A DNA stretch of 64,000 bases from Toxorhynchites rutilus septentrionalis (lineage: Eukaryota; Arthropoda; Insecta; Diptera; Culicidae), in NCBI RefSeq assembly GCF_029784135.1, contig NC_073746.1, forward strand, positions 15,452,416 through 15,516,415, given 5' to 3'. This document shows, piece after piece, positions 35,465-47,978 of the stretch (positions are counted from its first letter, which is position 1; each line of letters begins with the position of its first letter). Both the position numbers and the translations under genes were made by a program. The notes beneath the pieces were generated by a model. The model was not told the origin of the DNA. It did not search any database and worked only from the letters and a program-made list of their open reading frames with translations.

Positions 35465-37985
35465 AATGTTTTTTATCAGAAAAAAATCCGGTTTCATATT
35501 CATACACCTGGTATCCGAGTGAACACTTCTCTTGTCGCAATGGATCCTTATATTCAGTATTTCTCACTATTAATACGACAATCCATAATATACACAGAGT
35601 CATGGTGTTGCGAATGTCATACTAATAATCCTCCTCATGAAATAGTTTCGAACAGATCCTTGATGAGTTTTCATCATATGGGCAGAACAATTTCCACTCT
35701 CAATCCTATTTATGATTTCACTAAAATCGACACAATATTATCAACAAAGACACTTTTGTTTTTTCGGTACAGAAATCACTCGCGATAATCTTGAATTAAG
35801 CTTTCAATACGGGATGAACCAAACCAAACCTCACTTCACATTTGTACCGATTTTATGTTTGAGGAGAATTGGACTCGAAACTAAACAATTGTACACGACA
35901 CTATTTCAACCACAGATATTCCATTTGGTATTTTTTCGGCACAGAACGATTAAGATCACGGATTGAATTTCATAACAATATTATTTCAGAACACTGCTGT
36001 AAACTCCATGAAATGTATTCCAATGACAGCATTCAGAGCCTGAAATGGTCAAACGTTATTTGAGCAATCCGAAGCTTGACCAAACGAACTTCATGGCACA
36101 CTTTGCATTGGAACTTTTTTGGAGTTAATTTGCTTAAGAATCAATTCATTTAATTCATTTAATCCTAATCTAGATTCTTCTAACTTGAAACTGGAGATTA
36201 AGTAACTGTAGGTTTGAAAATCACCTTACGATCACCCATTGCTTATATCCAATCTTTCGGTTGCTATCCATTGGCTATACAGCGAATCCATTTGTACTGT
36301 GCGGTAGCTCACGGCGAACTGTTTTGCATACCGAGCGATAACGATGCGAACTCGTTCAATAGGTGGAAAACATGCGCAATTTGAAATTTTAAACTTCCGT
36401 ACCGTCAATTCACACATCATCAACTGAGAACCAAACATTTTTCGTAATAGTTCTATCCAACCGCGGCTCCCTTCCAACAAGAACTGATGGGTGGGATCGG
36501 TTTTTTAACTCCTTAACCCCTTCAAAAGTAGTACAATACTCGATATGCATACGAAAAAAAAATCGTCCTGAGTTATTCCCTGTCCCTATCAAATCCGTGA
36601 CGCCGTCCCTGTCACTCCTATGGGAAAATTTTCACCAGGGGTGCCAACCTTTCAGAGGGAAAATCCGCTCGAAAATAAAGGGGTACCGCTGGTGAGTGCA
36701 CCCCTTTCGCCCCTTTCACACAAAAAAGTGCTTGAAATTTTGCATGCCGTAAAAAAGCGGAGTTCTGTCTGCGCGAACGCATGTAGGGGAGGGTTCTTTA
36801 TCAGGATAAAAAAATGACAGAATCACGGATAGGGTTGCCGGTGGTGATGTAGCCTTTGCGTGACTTTTTACATCGCTATAATTCGATCCCTTTTAGGTGG
36901 ACAAACTTAAAGTACTTGATACAATATATACATGGCGTTCAAACGATCTACACGTACGATCAACCGCATGCGTTATATGAAGAATAGGCTATTTTATAAC
37001 ACAATTATTATAGAACCTTAGAGTTACGTGAAATTCATGTTTTTTCTTCGAAATGTTGGAATATATCACTATAGAATATCACTTAGAAGACGTATTGTTT
37101 GTTTGATATTTACCAAATTAGTTCTATTTTTCTTTTTTTCTTATAATGGAATAATCCATTGCTCAACTCTTAAAGAATACATCTCAATTATTAAAAAAAA
37201 ACATATCACAAGCAAAACGATTTCACTATTTTTGAGAAAATGACAAAAAACTTATAAATATAGTATTTTTCAGAAACTTAGATGGATCTGTTTAATTTAC
37301 GAGGTATACATATATTGTCGACATGTGGTGGTAAATGATGATTAGATTAGTGATAAGCATTCAATTAATGGGAATATTGAGATGTATTTGATTGGCGGGG
37401 GAAGAATGGTGAAGACGATCAAACTAGGTATCTGCTCTGGACTGAAATCGAAATTTCTATGATTTTTCTTCGGATGTTCGGTCAAATATACACATTTTCT
37501 AGTGTTTTGTAGACGAAACATGAATGCATAAAGTATGTGATGGATGATTTTTTTAAAAAAATAAGTAATATATGGCCTTTAAAAGCAAAAATGAGCAATC
37601 AATTATCGACTCTCACCGACGACGCGGTAGTAATGTAAATAGAAAAACGGATAAAGTTGCCTCGGTTCTTCACCCCTTTAGTTTATATAACTACACTACT
37701 CGCAACTCCGTGACAGACCCAGGATGCTACAGCGGACCAAAATTGTTTAACATACGGTCACGGCACCAAAAACCAGCATCATGGTTTCCCGCTATGGTAA
37801 ATGTATCAAAGCATACCCCACAAACGCTTGTCGAGTTAAAACAGATGGAGCAAAACGCGCCAAATTCAATTGGCAACGATCTCAAAGGCCACAGGTCAAC
37901 TTAGGTCAACCAAACCGTCGAAAAAAAAAGTTTTGAAAACTGCTCTCAAGAAATAACTGGGAGTCATTTCGGATTTGCGACAAGT
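35465..37985. other. No gene recognised
   Basis: Frames at 35,411-35,788 and 35,712-35,966 are short, without recognisable domains. Around 36,590-36,850 is a GC-richer patch (CACCAGGGGTGCCAACC) that may be an old repeat. The 110-codon frame 37,572-37,904 precedes the transposase-like scrap at 37,989 and may be part of the same relic, but I cannot show it. Confidence 0.35.
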
Positions 37986-37988
37986 TGT

Positions 37989-38066
37989 GGGATACTTACC
38001 TTACGAGATGTCAAGGAACTGGCATTCGAGCTGGCTGAACGAAACAACATATCGGATCGGAACTAG
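37989..38066 (+). pseudogene. Scrap resembling CENP-B/pogo-type DNA-binding region
   Basis: A short frame reads GILTLRDVKELAFELAERNN, then ISDRN and a stop. This resembles the 'GLT..DLR.LAFELAEKNNI' segment between the two helix-turn-helix parts of jerky/pogo-like transposases. Nothing convincing follows downstream. The call rests on pattern recognition of about 25 residues, so it is tentative. Confidence 0.4.
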
Positions 38067-39099
38067 AAATACCTACTTCGGAGTCATTCAGACTTCACGT
38101 GAGCAGATTTTGAGAAATTTAAGACCCACGTAGATAATCATCCTTATAGATTCTAAAAATTTGGTAAATTTTTCACGAATATTTTCAAAACTCTGCAGGG
38201 TGAATATGGATGGCCTTTTCAGAAGTTTATGTGTAGTTTATGAACAACCCTAAACATTTAGTACCTTAGATAACACTGTTCCTGTTGTTTTTACTAGACT
38301 AAACTGTTTGGAAATAGCATCGCTCTGTCTTACCCGGTTATGGTCCGTTTTGCCCCGTCCTTCTTACCCCGCCAGTAAAATGAAAAGTAATTTTTCAACA
38401 TTTCAAAAATTAATGAAAAAACGCCAAAAAAGTTAAACAATCAACAGTTACACATTTTTTAGTAGTAGATTATTATATATTATTATATATACTCAATGAT
38501 ATGCAGCACAACAAATAGGGGAGATCCTGAAGGACGTTCAACTGAAAATTGGTTTTCTTAGGGGGGGCGGTCTTACCCTTTCTTCCCCTACGGATGTTAC
38601 CACCAGGGCCCGAAATCATCGAACGAGAAACTCTCAGTAGCTTCGCTTCGACTAGAACTGCTTCGGTAGTCGCCGTCAACAAAAAGTGAATTGACTAGAA
38701 AATGAATTGACCAGGATGACTGATGAACTAGTCCAGTAAGTGATTATTCTAACTGACTTGACAGATGAATACAAATCTGCCTCTTTATTCAACTGACTTC
38801 AATCCACATTTCTATCCCCTAGGAACAAAATTGTTACCCGCGTACGCAATCTTATTTTTAGGTCCATACGCAAAAACGAACCTAGACAGTTATCAGGTAT
38901 GCTATAAAAGTCATCACGTAATTATTAGTAAACAGTGTGCATAATAGCGCACACACACTGCACGCTATTTTATACGTGTGAGTAATTTTCGTGTACGATA
39001 CAAAAAAAAATCTAGCTCACCTGTAGCGTTTGCCAAACCACTCAAACTCAAACATCGATACATGCATTCTGATACATGGGAGAGAGAGAGAGAGAGTTA

Positions 39100-39240
39100 A
39101 ACCATGCAATGATTTTCCGGATTTTATGAATTGAATAACCCTATTATCGCGGTATTTTTCATACAGAAGTAAGAAGTAAATGATTCTGAAGTACTTCATT
39201 GCACTTCTGACTGTGCATTCGTGTTGATGAAAAGCTTTCT
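39100..39240 (-). pseudogene. Tc1-like transposase relic, inverted arm
   Basis: The reverse complement of this stretch aligns with 39,505-39,652: CATCAACACGAATG, AAGTACTTCA.AATCATTTACT, TTCATAAAATCCGGAAA, TCATGGCATGG-like words. It is a diverged mirror copy of part of the Tc1 relic downstream, with about 265 bp between arms. The 60-codon minus frame 39,017-39,199 covers part of it and is not a gene in its own right. Confidence 0.6.
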
Positions 39241-39499
39241 GAACCAGGCCTTTTTGAAAATATTTTCCTTATACCATCAAACTGCCGCTTGCAAAGTTAG
39301 GAGTTGGAACATTACATGACAAGTTCCGTAAGTCCTTTTTCTATGAAGAAATTCTATTCAAGTTGAATTTCTTTTATCAGAGAAGTTCTTCTGAAATAGT
39401 GAAATCCATGGGATTAGCTTCCACAATAATTTTTGGACCCGAAGCTTTGGAGTTGGGATTTTTATGGTTTGGGAAGAGTTTTCTCAAAAAGGCCTTTTT

Positions 39500-39920
39500 T
39501 AGATAGTTTACCATCAACACGAATGAACAGACAAAAGTGCATCGAAGTACTTCATGATCATTTACTGCCGTTTTTGCATCAAAAACATCCGGATAATTGA
39601 TTAATTTGGCATCAGTTCATAAAATCCGGAAAGTCATGGCATGGTTTAAAAAATAGGGGCTGCAGATCATTGACTGGTCAACTTGTTTACCAGATCAAAA
39701 TCCTTTCGTGAACTTGTGAGGAGTGATCGTACGAATAGTAGATGCAGATTACAGCAGTATGAGTGATTTGAAGATCTTAAACGAGTAGTATCCTCTGCGT
39801 AGAGAGAGATACACACTACAACATGGCGCAACCTGGTCGAAACGAGCCCGAATGGGTTATTTGAACAGATTGAGTAAAGATGAACTACGAATTAGAAAAT
39901 TACTGTAATTCTCGTGAAAT
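39500..39920 (+). pseudogene. Tc1-like transposase C-terminal relic
   Basis: In broken frames the sequence reads CIEVLHDHLLPFLHQKHPDN, then KIRKVMAWFKK, then DWSTCLPDQNPFVNLWGVIV. This parallels the Tc1 pattern 'Y...L...LLPF', the tail helix, and 'DWP..SPDLNPIENLWG..K'. The glutamate of the catalytic triad appears replaced (PFVNLW for PIENLW). Stops interrupt the frame. It is a non-functional fragment. Confidence 0.65.
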
Positions 39921-40418
39921 TGACGTTAATTTTGTAAAAAAGTGAGAGATTTTCCATCTGGTTCTATACTTATGAAACACTGAAATTTTAGTTTTTTCAA
40001 TGTTTCGCGCCTGAACATAACTATAAAGTTAACATGGCCAGTCTTGTAAATGAAGAAAGTTATTCTATTCTACACAATATGCTTCAATTCAACTGATTTA
40101 TTATATATGGTATCGAAAAGCTGCAAGATCGCTATAATCGTTGTATCGCCCTCGAAGGCAATTATGTTGAATAATAAAATTGAATTTTGCAAAATAAAAT
40201 GGTTTTACTGTGTTACCTTATAACCTTTTCAGCCGGACTGTTATTCGCCGGTGAAAGGGAAAAGCGAATGGTTTCTCTTTGGTGAATGACGACTGTATCC
40301 TCAGCTAAGGCATGAAACACGCGCGCGGTGTATCATTTCCATGAAAATGCCACCACTGATCACTGCTACAGATGGACAATACATTGAATAAAATACATTG
40401 TACCATTTTTCTTATCTA

Positions 40419-41381
40419 TCTATCTATATATATAAAAATGGAGTGATGTCTGTCTGTCTGATTCTTATAGACTCGGAAACTACTGAACCGATCGACATGA
40501 AAATTGGTATGTAGGGGTTTTTGGGGCCGGGGAAGGTTTTCGTGATATTTTGAGACCCCTCCCCCCTCTCTAAGGGGGGGCTGCCATACAATTGAAACAC
40601 AAATTTCTGCATTACTCGGAAATTAACCAAGCAAACGAAACCAAAGTTGGCATGCGAAAGTTTTAGGGTGCAATAAATGTTTCTATGATGGTTAGACACT
40701 CCTCCCCCCACTCAAAGGGGGGACTGCCATACAAATGAAACACAAATTTCTGCATTACTCGAGAATTAATCAAGCAAATGAAACCAAATTTGGCATGTGG
40801 AGGTTTTAGGATGCAATAAATGTTTCTATGGTGATAAGATACTCCTTCCCCCTCTCTTAGAGGGGGCTGCCATACAAATGAAACACAATTTTTTGCATTA
40901 CTCGGAAATTAATCAAGCAAACGAAACCAAAGTTGGCATGTGAAAGTTTTAGGGTGCAATAAATGTTTCTATGATGGTTAGACAGTTCTTCCCCCACTCA
41001 AAGGGGGGGCTGCCATACAAATGAAACACAAATTTCTGCATTACTCGAGAATTAATCAAGCAAATGAAACCAAATTTGGCATGTGGAGGTTTTAGGATGC
41101 AATAAATGTTTCTATGGTGTTAAGATACTCCTTCCCCCTCTCTTAGAGGGGGCTGCCGTACAAATGAAACACAAATTTTTGCATTACCCGAGAATTAATC
41201 AAGCAAATTAAACCAAATTAGGCATATGGAAACTTTAGGGTGCAATGAATGTTTCTATGGTGGTTAGATATCCCTCCCCCCTCTCTTAGGGGTGGCTGCC
41301 ATACAAATAAAACACAAATTTCTGCATTACTCGAGAATTAATCAAGTAAATGGGCGGGACGAAGTTTGCCGAGTTAGCTAG
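40419..41381 (+). mobile_element. Helitron-like non-autonomous element 1
   Basis: The element starts TCTATCTATATATATAAAAA after an A and ends GTTAGCTAG before a T. That fits Helitron insertion between A and T with a TC start and CTAG end. It has a CTGTCTGTCTG tract and an ACTGAACCGATCG motif just inside the head. Six tandem units of exactly 143 bp fill the middle (the CTGCC word falls at 40,581, 40,724, 40,867, 41,010, 41,153 and 41,296). The tail GGGCGGGACGAAGTTTGCC forms a short stem before CTAG. There is no Rep/helicase gene, so it is non-autonomous. Confidence 0.75.
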
Positions 41382-41441
41382 TGAATAATAAATAATTGGT
41401 ATCTTAAATCAAAACCAAAACTCATTTCTACCCTAAATTAT

Positions 41442-42925
41442 TTTGACGTAGAACTACGTCTTACATTAAGGGTGCCAAATCAGAAAACAGGTCACGTTTT
41501 TATGAAATAAAGTTAACGTTAATAACTATTTTTGCTGCGAACGGATTTTCACGATTTACATACCAATCGAATCGGAAATTCTCTAAGATTTGTTTGATAG
41601 GATATGCATTACTATCCCATAGTCTGTATATGGTTTAAATTGATGAAAATTGGAAGCAATCTCATTTCCCCATACATTTGTTCTGTCCATTTATGTAATT
41701 TCCCGAACAGAGCTGTCAAAAACGAGCAACGAAGGGGAAATCATAAGTTTTAAAGTCTCCGTGAACAAAGGAAAAGAGGGTATTAGTAATGAATCTCCGC
41801 TGAGGCAAATATTCAGCAATGCTACTCTTTTCAAGGTTGTTGAGATTAACAGAAAGATTTCGTTTATTTAGTCGCCATAAAAGTCAATGTCGTTCTGGAA
41901 TTTTGTATGTGCTTTGGACAGTTGCGCTTATCTTGAGCATGAGAAAGTAATGCAACTTTCGAGGCCAGTTAATATTAACAGAAGCGTTTATTGAGAATAG
42001 CGCAAACTGATGAGAAGTGTTTATATTTCTAGTAGCTTTGAACCACCAATGTATGGCTCTGTATGCATCTATAAAAACGCTTGTTTGGCGCTTGATTCAC
42101 GTTGTACAAACGATTCCTGAGGCAATACTAAATAACAGGTAGCATGATATTTGATACTTGCGAATATTGTCCTTGTTGTTGTTTCCATAAGGTGCCAAAG
42201 ATATATGGATGTAGTTATAAGATGTGGAATAATGGTACTGGTGCAACAAGTATATAAACGACTGCAGCCGAGTCTTTTTTTTTATTAATCCGTTTATTTT
42301 TACAGGCTCAGTTACATAAGTTTAATGTTTGTTGTTTCCTTAATTCTATGGTTAATGAAATAGGAAACCGATTACTCGCGGTCGACTCGAGTGACACATT
42401 TTCATTAGGAAAAGGATGGGATGCAAGGAGATGTGTGTTTACACTCGCACTCACATTCACATTCACATTCTCATTCACACTGACACTTCACACTCAATTC
42501 TCAAAACTATCCTTACATCTAATATGTATTTACAATTTAACTTATTCTAATGTTAGTAGGAAGGGAACCGATAGCTCGCGAAGGACGAAAAGGAGGGGGG
42601 GGGGGAGCCGAGTCTATGTCAATTGCGAAAAAGGCCACCGGAATAGCGTTCGAGGTAAATTTTCAATGCATTGGCATGAAACAAATTGTGACATACGATA
42701 GGACTAGGGTATTGTTCTGCGAGGGCGAGAATGAATTATCAATCAATTATCAACAACTGATTCTACAATTTAAAATACCATTTCAGGGCGATCAAACCAT
42801 TCTACTAAACAGTTATTTCTAAAATTTCACAGAATTATAAAATAATATCCGAAGTTATAAACAAGCGACTTGAATAAAACAGCAGCGTACGTCAACAATG
42901 CGGTCGTGCCTTGGACACAACCTTT
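41442..42925 (+). repeat. Unclassified dispersed element, copy B (interrupted)
   Basis: The head GACGTAGAACTACGTC (41,445-41,460) and the next ~180 bp match copy A at 4503. The middle patch (42,658-42,725) and the tail (42,885-42,922; GCGGTCGTGCCTTGGACACAACC) also match. Removing the retroposon at 42,276-42,605 and one 10-bp duplication leaves about 1.14 kb, near the ~1.0 kb of copy A. Frames 41,650-41,871 and 42,616-42,822 could be remnants of a protein split by that insertion. I do not recognise the protein. Confidence 0.55.
42276..42605 (-). mobile_element. Poly-A retroposon with 10-bp target duplication
   Basis: The identical AGCCGAGTCT lies at 42,266-42,275 and 42,606-42,615. The insert read on minus begins with a C-rich run (CCCCCCCCC) and ends in AATAAACGGATTAATAAAAAAA, a poly-A tail with an upstream AATAAA. 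This is the signature of reverse-transcribed insertion by a LINE. It interrupts copy B of the unclassified element and is therefore younger. There are no pol III boxes that I can defend, so it could be a short LINE 3' end or an mRNA-derived copy. Confidence 0.75.
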
Positions 42926-45370
42926 TATAATTTTTTTTCGCAAGAGAACTGTTCTTCTGCCTCATCAGTACACCCGATTACAGTACTTGCCTTTTTTTGA
43001 AATCAACCTGACAAACATAGAATTCGAACAGTTTTCACCAAGCCTTGTGTACCAACCATTTTCCATGAGTGACGGTCCACACCCGAATCGTCACTTCTAT
43101 AGTGATGCTCAACAGGAGCACTCGAAAAAATGTACTCACTAGCCCTATTGCATCCCTATTCAATTGCCCCCTTTATTCAAATTTCACTTCACCCCTTTTT
43201 TGTATGTTCCGCGCGCTTTCACAGGCGGGAAATCGTCAATTAGTCCAGGTAAACATCGATTAAAGCGAGCATGCTAATGAGGTGTTGATTATCGCCGTGA
43301 CAAAAAGGCGTACAAAGCAGGCCGCAGGCAGGGCAGGTAAGGCACGCGACCCACGGAAACGGTAGCGCACTAATGACGCGTTTAGTTATGCGTGAAACGC
43401 GATACCATTTGTTAAATCGTTTGTTTGTTTTTTGTTCATAGGGAGAACTATGACATCGTGTTGACGTTTGTTTTGTGTTAGAGGGTAAAAAGAAGCGATC
43501 ACGGTGGGCCTATAGCGGCGCACGAACGGAAGTGTTGATGTATATCAGTGAATTACGGAAACATACAAAAAATCGTGGGAAATCGGAAATTGAAAAGTGA
43601 AACGTGAACAGTGAAATCGAACCGAATTATACTAACGATACGAATCAAATGTTTACATTGCTCAATTACTGAGTTGGGTCAACAAAAACTAGGTTATTTC
43701 AAAACGAAAAAAAGTGTTTTGTTCCCTTTGACTCATCCACCGCCACTAATTTGCATGGCTGTTCCAACGCTCAGTCGCTTACCTCGCCCGGAAGATTGAT
43801 AGTATAATTAAACAATGTAAATCATAACCTGATATGATCTATGTATAAATATATGAGCGCACAACTCGGTTCATAACGTTCCGCTCTCCCGCGCAATTCA
43901 AGCCTACGCCGTGACCAAATTTCCTGCCCGAGGCGGAGATTATCTGCCTCTGAGCGCATTCAGAAGCTCATTTGAATGCAGCTGAAATTCACACAATCTA
44001 CATTTTTGATTGCCACGGACATTTGCGTACCCGCTTTTGCAAATTCCCGCGGTACGAAAAGAGCGCGAGATTTGAAACATTTTAAGCACCTTGTAGCGAC
44101 TTATCTGCATATCCATCGCTCATCGCGCAGATTGCTTCGATCGTCATATCTTCTACGCAACGAGGAGTCAGCGAAGCGTGCAACGCCTACCATGCCGGCT
44201 ACTGTTCCGGGGGAGAGCCGGTCGGTAGCCGAGATCTGCATTCAGCTCTGACACTGACATTTACCACCGTCTTCGTCTGGCAAACCAAACCAAACACAGC
44301 AACAGCAACGGTTAACCGCAGAGCTAGGCGCCTGGATTTGCGGTTTCCGGCAGAGTGCCTCCTCCCCCGGTCGGTCGGTCATAAGTAGATTAGCGAACCG
44401 TTCGGCAGACGGTGAACGTCTTTCGCCGGGTGCTAAACAGACAGATACCCAACATAATAAGCATGCAGCAGCAAGTGCAGCTGATGCATGCAAAATTGCA
44501 TGCCTGCGACGATGCCGCCGACTTCGGCTGAAGCTTATGATTACTATCCGAGACCACCCCTGCCCTCCGGGAGGAAATTGAATTGTCAGGTGCGTGGCTA
44601 GTAATTTTTGCATTGATAATGACGATGGGTGACATTGAATTTTCCCTTGATTCATTCTAATTAACACAGAAGACAGTCATTCGCAGTACAATCCAACTCG
44701 AAGAATTGATTTCAGTCTCGTTCGCAGGGGCAGAATTTAAATAATGTTCCACTTCAAGGTTCCAGCACAGCTCGGTAGACATGAATCCAACGGGAAAAAA
44801 AACAAACGGAAGTCCGTTCGTAGTTCAGCTTTCAGCTGTTTGCAATTCAGGGATGCCTCCCGGGTAAAACATTTGCTTCAATTATCGAGCAATAAGCACA
44901 TTTTCAGCAATTATTCGGTGGAATGATCGGATCAACCGCTTTTCAGCCGGGAACCGGGAGCATTTCGCACGATCGCTCCGAGCTTAAACTGGGAACTGGG
45001 GCTCCTAACAGTTTTGGGTATTATCATATTAACTTCCCTCGGCAAAGCATAATGAGATTATTCCGATAATTACAGAAAGCAACGCATGACATTAAGGAAT
45101 TGGTAACCGGAGCTGTTTACGAAACGATAATGCCGGAAGGCACGCATCTGGTCAAGGGTGTCTGATATGCAAATATGGTACGCAAAGATCTGTAGATAAG
45201 TGCAATGTGTTATTGAATTTTGTTTAATTAAATATCTGTGAATGTAACAAGGAAACATGCGGCAAGGATAGGTGTTAATATAAACACCACGAATTATCGT
45301 ACTTCGATCAGAAGAAATTTTAGCTCCATTTTTATTTCATTTGAATTGAATCTTTCTTGCGAGTACCCGA
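42926..45370. other. Low-repeat, GC-richer stretch; possible regulatory DNA
   Basis: From about 43,270 to 44,900 the sequence is less AT-rich and shows no repeat family I know. A TATAAATA box at about 43,845-43,852 lies roughly 30 bp upstream of GGTTCATAACG. Palindromic GCATGCAAAATTGCATGC-like words occur near 44,487-44,505. No open frame looks like a gene. A host promoter, 5' untranslated exon or enhancer is possible but unproven. Confidence 0.3.
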
Positions 45371-45399
45371 ATTCTTCCGGAAATATTGAGAGCCCGCAA

Positions 45400-46976
45400 T
45401 TTCAACATTGTAGTGCTGCAGAAGGTGCACTGGAAAGGTTCGATGGTGCGATGGAGCGGAACGTTGCTGCAACATGCTCGCAGCGTCTTGAAGTTGCGTT
45501 ACCGGGGGTAGACGAACTGGATGCTGCTCCTCTCGAAGAATACTGGAACACCTTGAAAGCAGCTCAAGAACCACAAAGCAGCTGGTTAGAATGGCCTCGT
45601 AGGGGAGCTCTTCAAGGGAGGTCCGGGAAAACTTATAGAGTGTATGCACCGGTTGATAATCAGGATCTGGGGCACAGAACAGCTCCCGAAGGAGTGGAAG
45701 GACGGGGTAATCTGCCCCATCCATAAAAAAGTGACAAGCTGGATTGCGGGAACTATCGTATCATCACAATCCTGATGGGTGCCTACAACATTCTGTCTCA
45801 GATCCTCTTTCGCCGTCTATCGCCAATAGTAAGAATATTTGTGGGAAGTTATCAGGCCGGAATCATGTCCGCTTGCTCGACGACGGACCACATTTTTACA
45901 CTGCGGCAGATCCTCCAAAAGTGCCGCGTGTATCAGGTCCCTGCACACCACATCTTCGTTGACTTCAAGGCCATATATGAACCAATCGACCGACGACAGC
46001 GATAGAGGATCGTGGACGAGCACGGGATTCCCCGAAAGCTGACAAGACTGATTCAGACAATGATGAACGGTGTGCGGTGTAATGTGCAGATCTCAGGTGA
46101 ACTGTCGGAATAATTTGAGACTCACAGGGCACTTCCACAAGGCGATGGACTTTCCTGTCTGCTTTCCAACGTGGCGTTGGAAGGTGTTAAGCGGAGAGCG
46201 GGCTTCAACATGCGAGGCACGATTTTCAACAAGTCTGCTTCGCCCGCGACGTGGACATAATCGGAAGAACACATGCGACAGTAGCCGACTTGTATACCGG
46301 ACCGAAACACGTAGCATTGCTGATCGGGCTTGGGATCAATGCGTCTAAGACTAAATACATACTAGCAGAATGAACTGATCGCAACAGAGTTCTTCTTGGA
46401 GGTAGTGTTGTGATTGACGGCTACGGCAACTGACAACAACAACAGCTGTGAAATTCGGAGACGCATAGTCAATGAAAGTTGTGCCTACAGTGGGCTCCGC
46501 AAATCCTTGAGGTCCAACAAACTCCGACCCCGTACGAAGTGTACCATGTACAAATCCCTAATTCGATCGGTTGTTCTCTATGGGCACGAAGTATGGACGA
46601 TGCTCGAAGAGAACTTACAAGCGCTTGATGTTTTCGAACCCCGAGTGCTCAGAACAATATATGGTGGTGTCCAGGAAAACACGGAGTATGGACAAGGAAG
46701 ATGAACCAAGAACTGGCGCAACTCTACGGCGAACCCAGCATTCAGAAAGTCGCCAAGGCTGGACGAGTGCGATGGGCAGGGCATGTTGCAAGATTGCCGG
46801 ACAGCAGCCCTGCAAAAATGGTGTTCGTATCGAATCCGGTAGGAACAAGAAGGAGAGAAGCCCAGCGAGCGAGGTGGTTGGACCAGGTGGTGCAGGACTT
46901 GACAATAATCGGTGCAGCCGGGAGTTGGAGAATTGCAGCCATAAAGCGAGCAAAACAAGAGACACATTACCAATAG
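45400..46976 (+). pseudogene. Non-LTR retrotransposon reverse transcriptase, decayed
   Basis: Broken frames read in order like a LINE ORF2. First LIIRIWGTEQLPKEWKDGVI then CPIHKK (to about 45,733); next CGNYR, LMGAYNILSQILFRRLSPIV, GSYQAG, HIFTLRQILQKC and HHIFVDFKAIYEPIDR (to about 46,005). The latter holds the first catalytic Asp in FVDFK. Then GIPRKLTRLIQTMMNGVRCN, LPQGDGLS and FARDVDIIGR near 46,230-46,280, where the YADD-type box has decayed to FARD. Last comes a C-terminal region with GRVRWAGHVARLP and RRREAQRARWLDQVVQDL ending at 46,976. At least four frame changes or stops break it. The clade is uncertain; RTE-like is a guess from the C-terminus. No 5' endonuclease domain was seen. 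Confidence 0.85.
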
Positions 46977-46979
46977 GCA

Positions 46980-47594
46980 CGCATTACTTTGCCACATATG
47001 TACACGGCCCAGACCGAGATGGATATAGATCTCCTTTATGCTCTTCTTTTTACTTTTAGAAAACGCTTTCCAACTTCATATTATAATTAGGTGTAATATT
47101 ATCACGCATTTACGCAACAGCCTTGCATTCCATTCGGCCTTGGCTCGATCCCCGTTGACGTCGTATGGACTTTTTTTGTTTGGGTGCGATCCCAAAAGAG
47201 ACGAAAAACAAAAAAAAAAGAGATGTCTGCTTCCATACATACAAACATTTGAAGGCGTTGGGGGACAGATGATTTTATTTGCTCATTTGACGCTTCAAGA
47301 CACGAAAAGGCATGGTTTCTGCCGAAAATGAAATGCTCTCTGGCAACACTAGTTTGGGTGTAGAATCATTGTAAATAAACAGATACCTTTACCTACCATG
47401 AGCGGTCATATGACTGCTGGAGAATATATGAATTTTTATAAAGTTTTTTGCATTGGAACTCAAATATCCTACTCATTTTGAATTTGCACAGACAATATCA
47501 TACGATTTTATATAGGATTACGCTATATTCTTATGTAAAATGAGTTTCAAACTGGATACAGACCGTTGGTGCCTGCTGGTGAACTCGAAATAAA
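46980..47594. other. No gene recognised
   Basis: AT-rich with an A-run near 47,205-47,220. A block near 47,300-47,355 resembles one at 2460-2520. Otherwise nothing is seen. Confidence 0.35.
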
Positions 47595-47978
47595 GGGCCT
47601 GATTCTGGAATACACTTCACGGTGGAAACGAAATAAACGGCACGCCATTGAACTACGTTTTACGAGTTAGTGAAGTGTCGAAGATAATGATGAGTTTTCA
47701 GGCAGAATGAGCACTTTTCAAATAAAAAATCATTAATGAAAATTAACTTTTTCGTATCAAACTGGTATTCAATGTGAGTGGAAAACTTTGTTTTCTTCAT
47801 GTGATATAATAATCTCATACAAAAATTTCATCTGAAGATAATTTGATATTATAATGATAAATTTAGTGGGAAACTAATCTCGCATCCAGATGTCGACACC
47901 GTACCGTTGTCATCACGAATACGTTTCAGTCCGTTTCCACCGTGAAGTGTATTCGTAGTGTATTCGAGAATCAGGACC
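47595..47978. mobile_element. MITE with long inverted termini
   Basis: The left end (CCTGATTCTGGAATACACTT, then CACGGTGGAAACG) is matched in reverse by the right end (CGTTTCCACCGTGAAGTGTATTC...GAGAATCAGG). The right arm carries a small internal duplication of the GTGTATTCG word. The interior is AT-rich and non-coding. The target duplication is not clear. Confidence 0.65.

Noticed and set aside
40424..40711. Minus frames across the 143-bp repeats (also 57,783-58,384)
   Set aside because: They run through Helitron repeat units and repeat with the units. The family is non-coding.
45332..45724. Minus-strand 130-codon frame
   Set aside because: The plus strand here reads as reverse transcriptase in broken frames, so the minus frame is a shadow.
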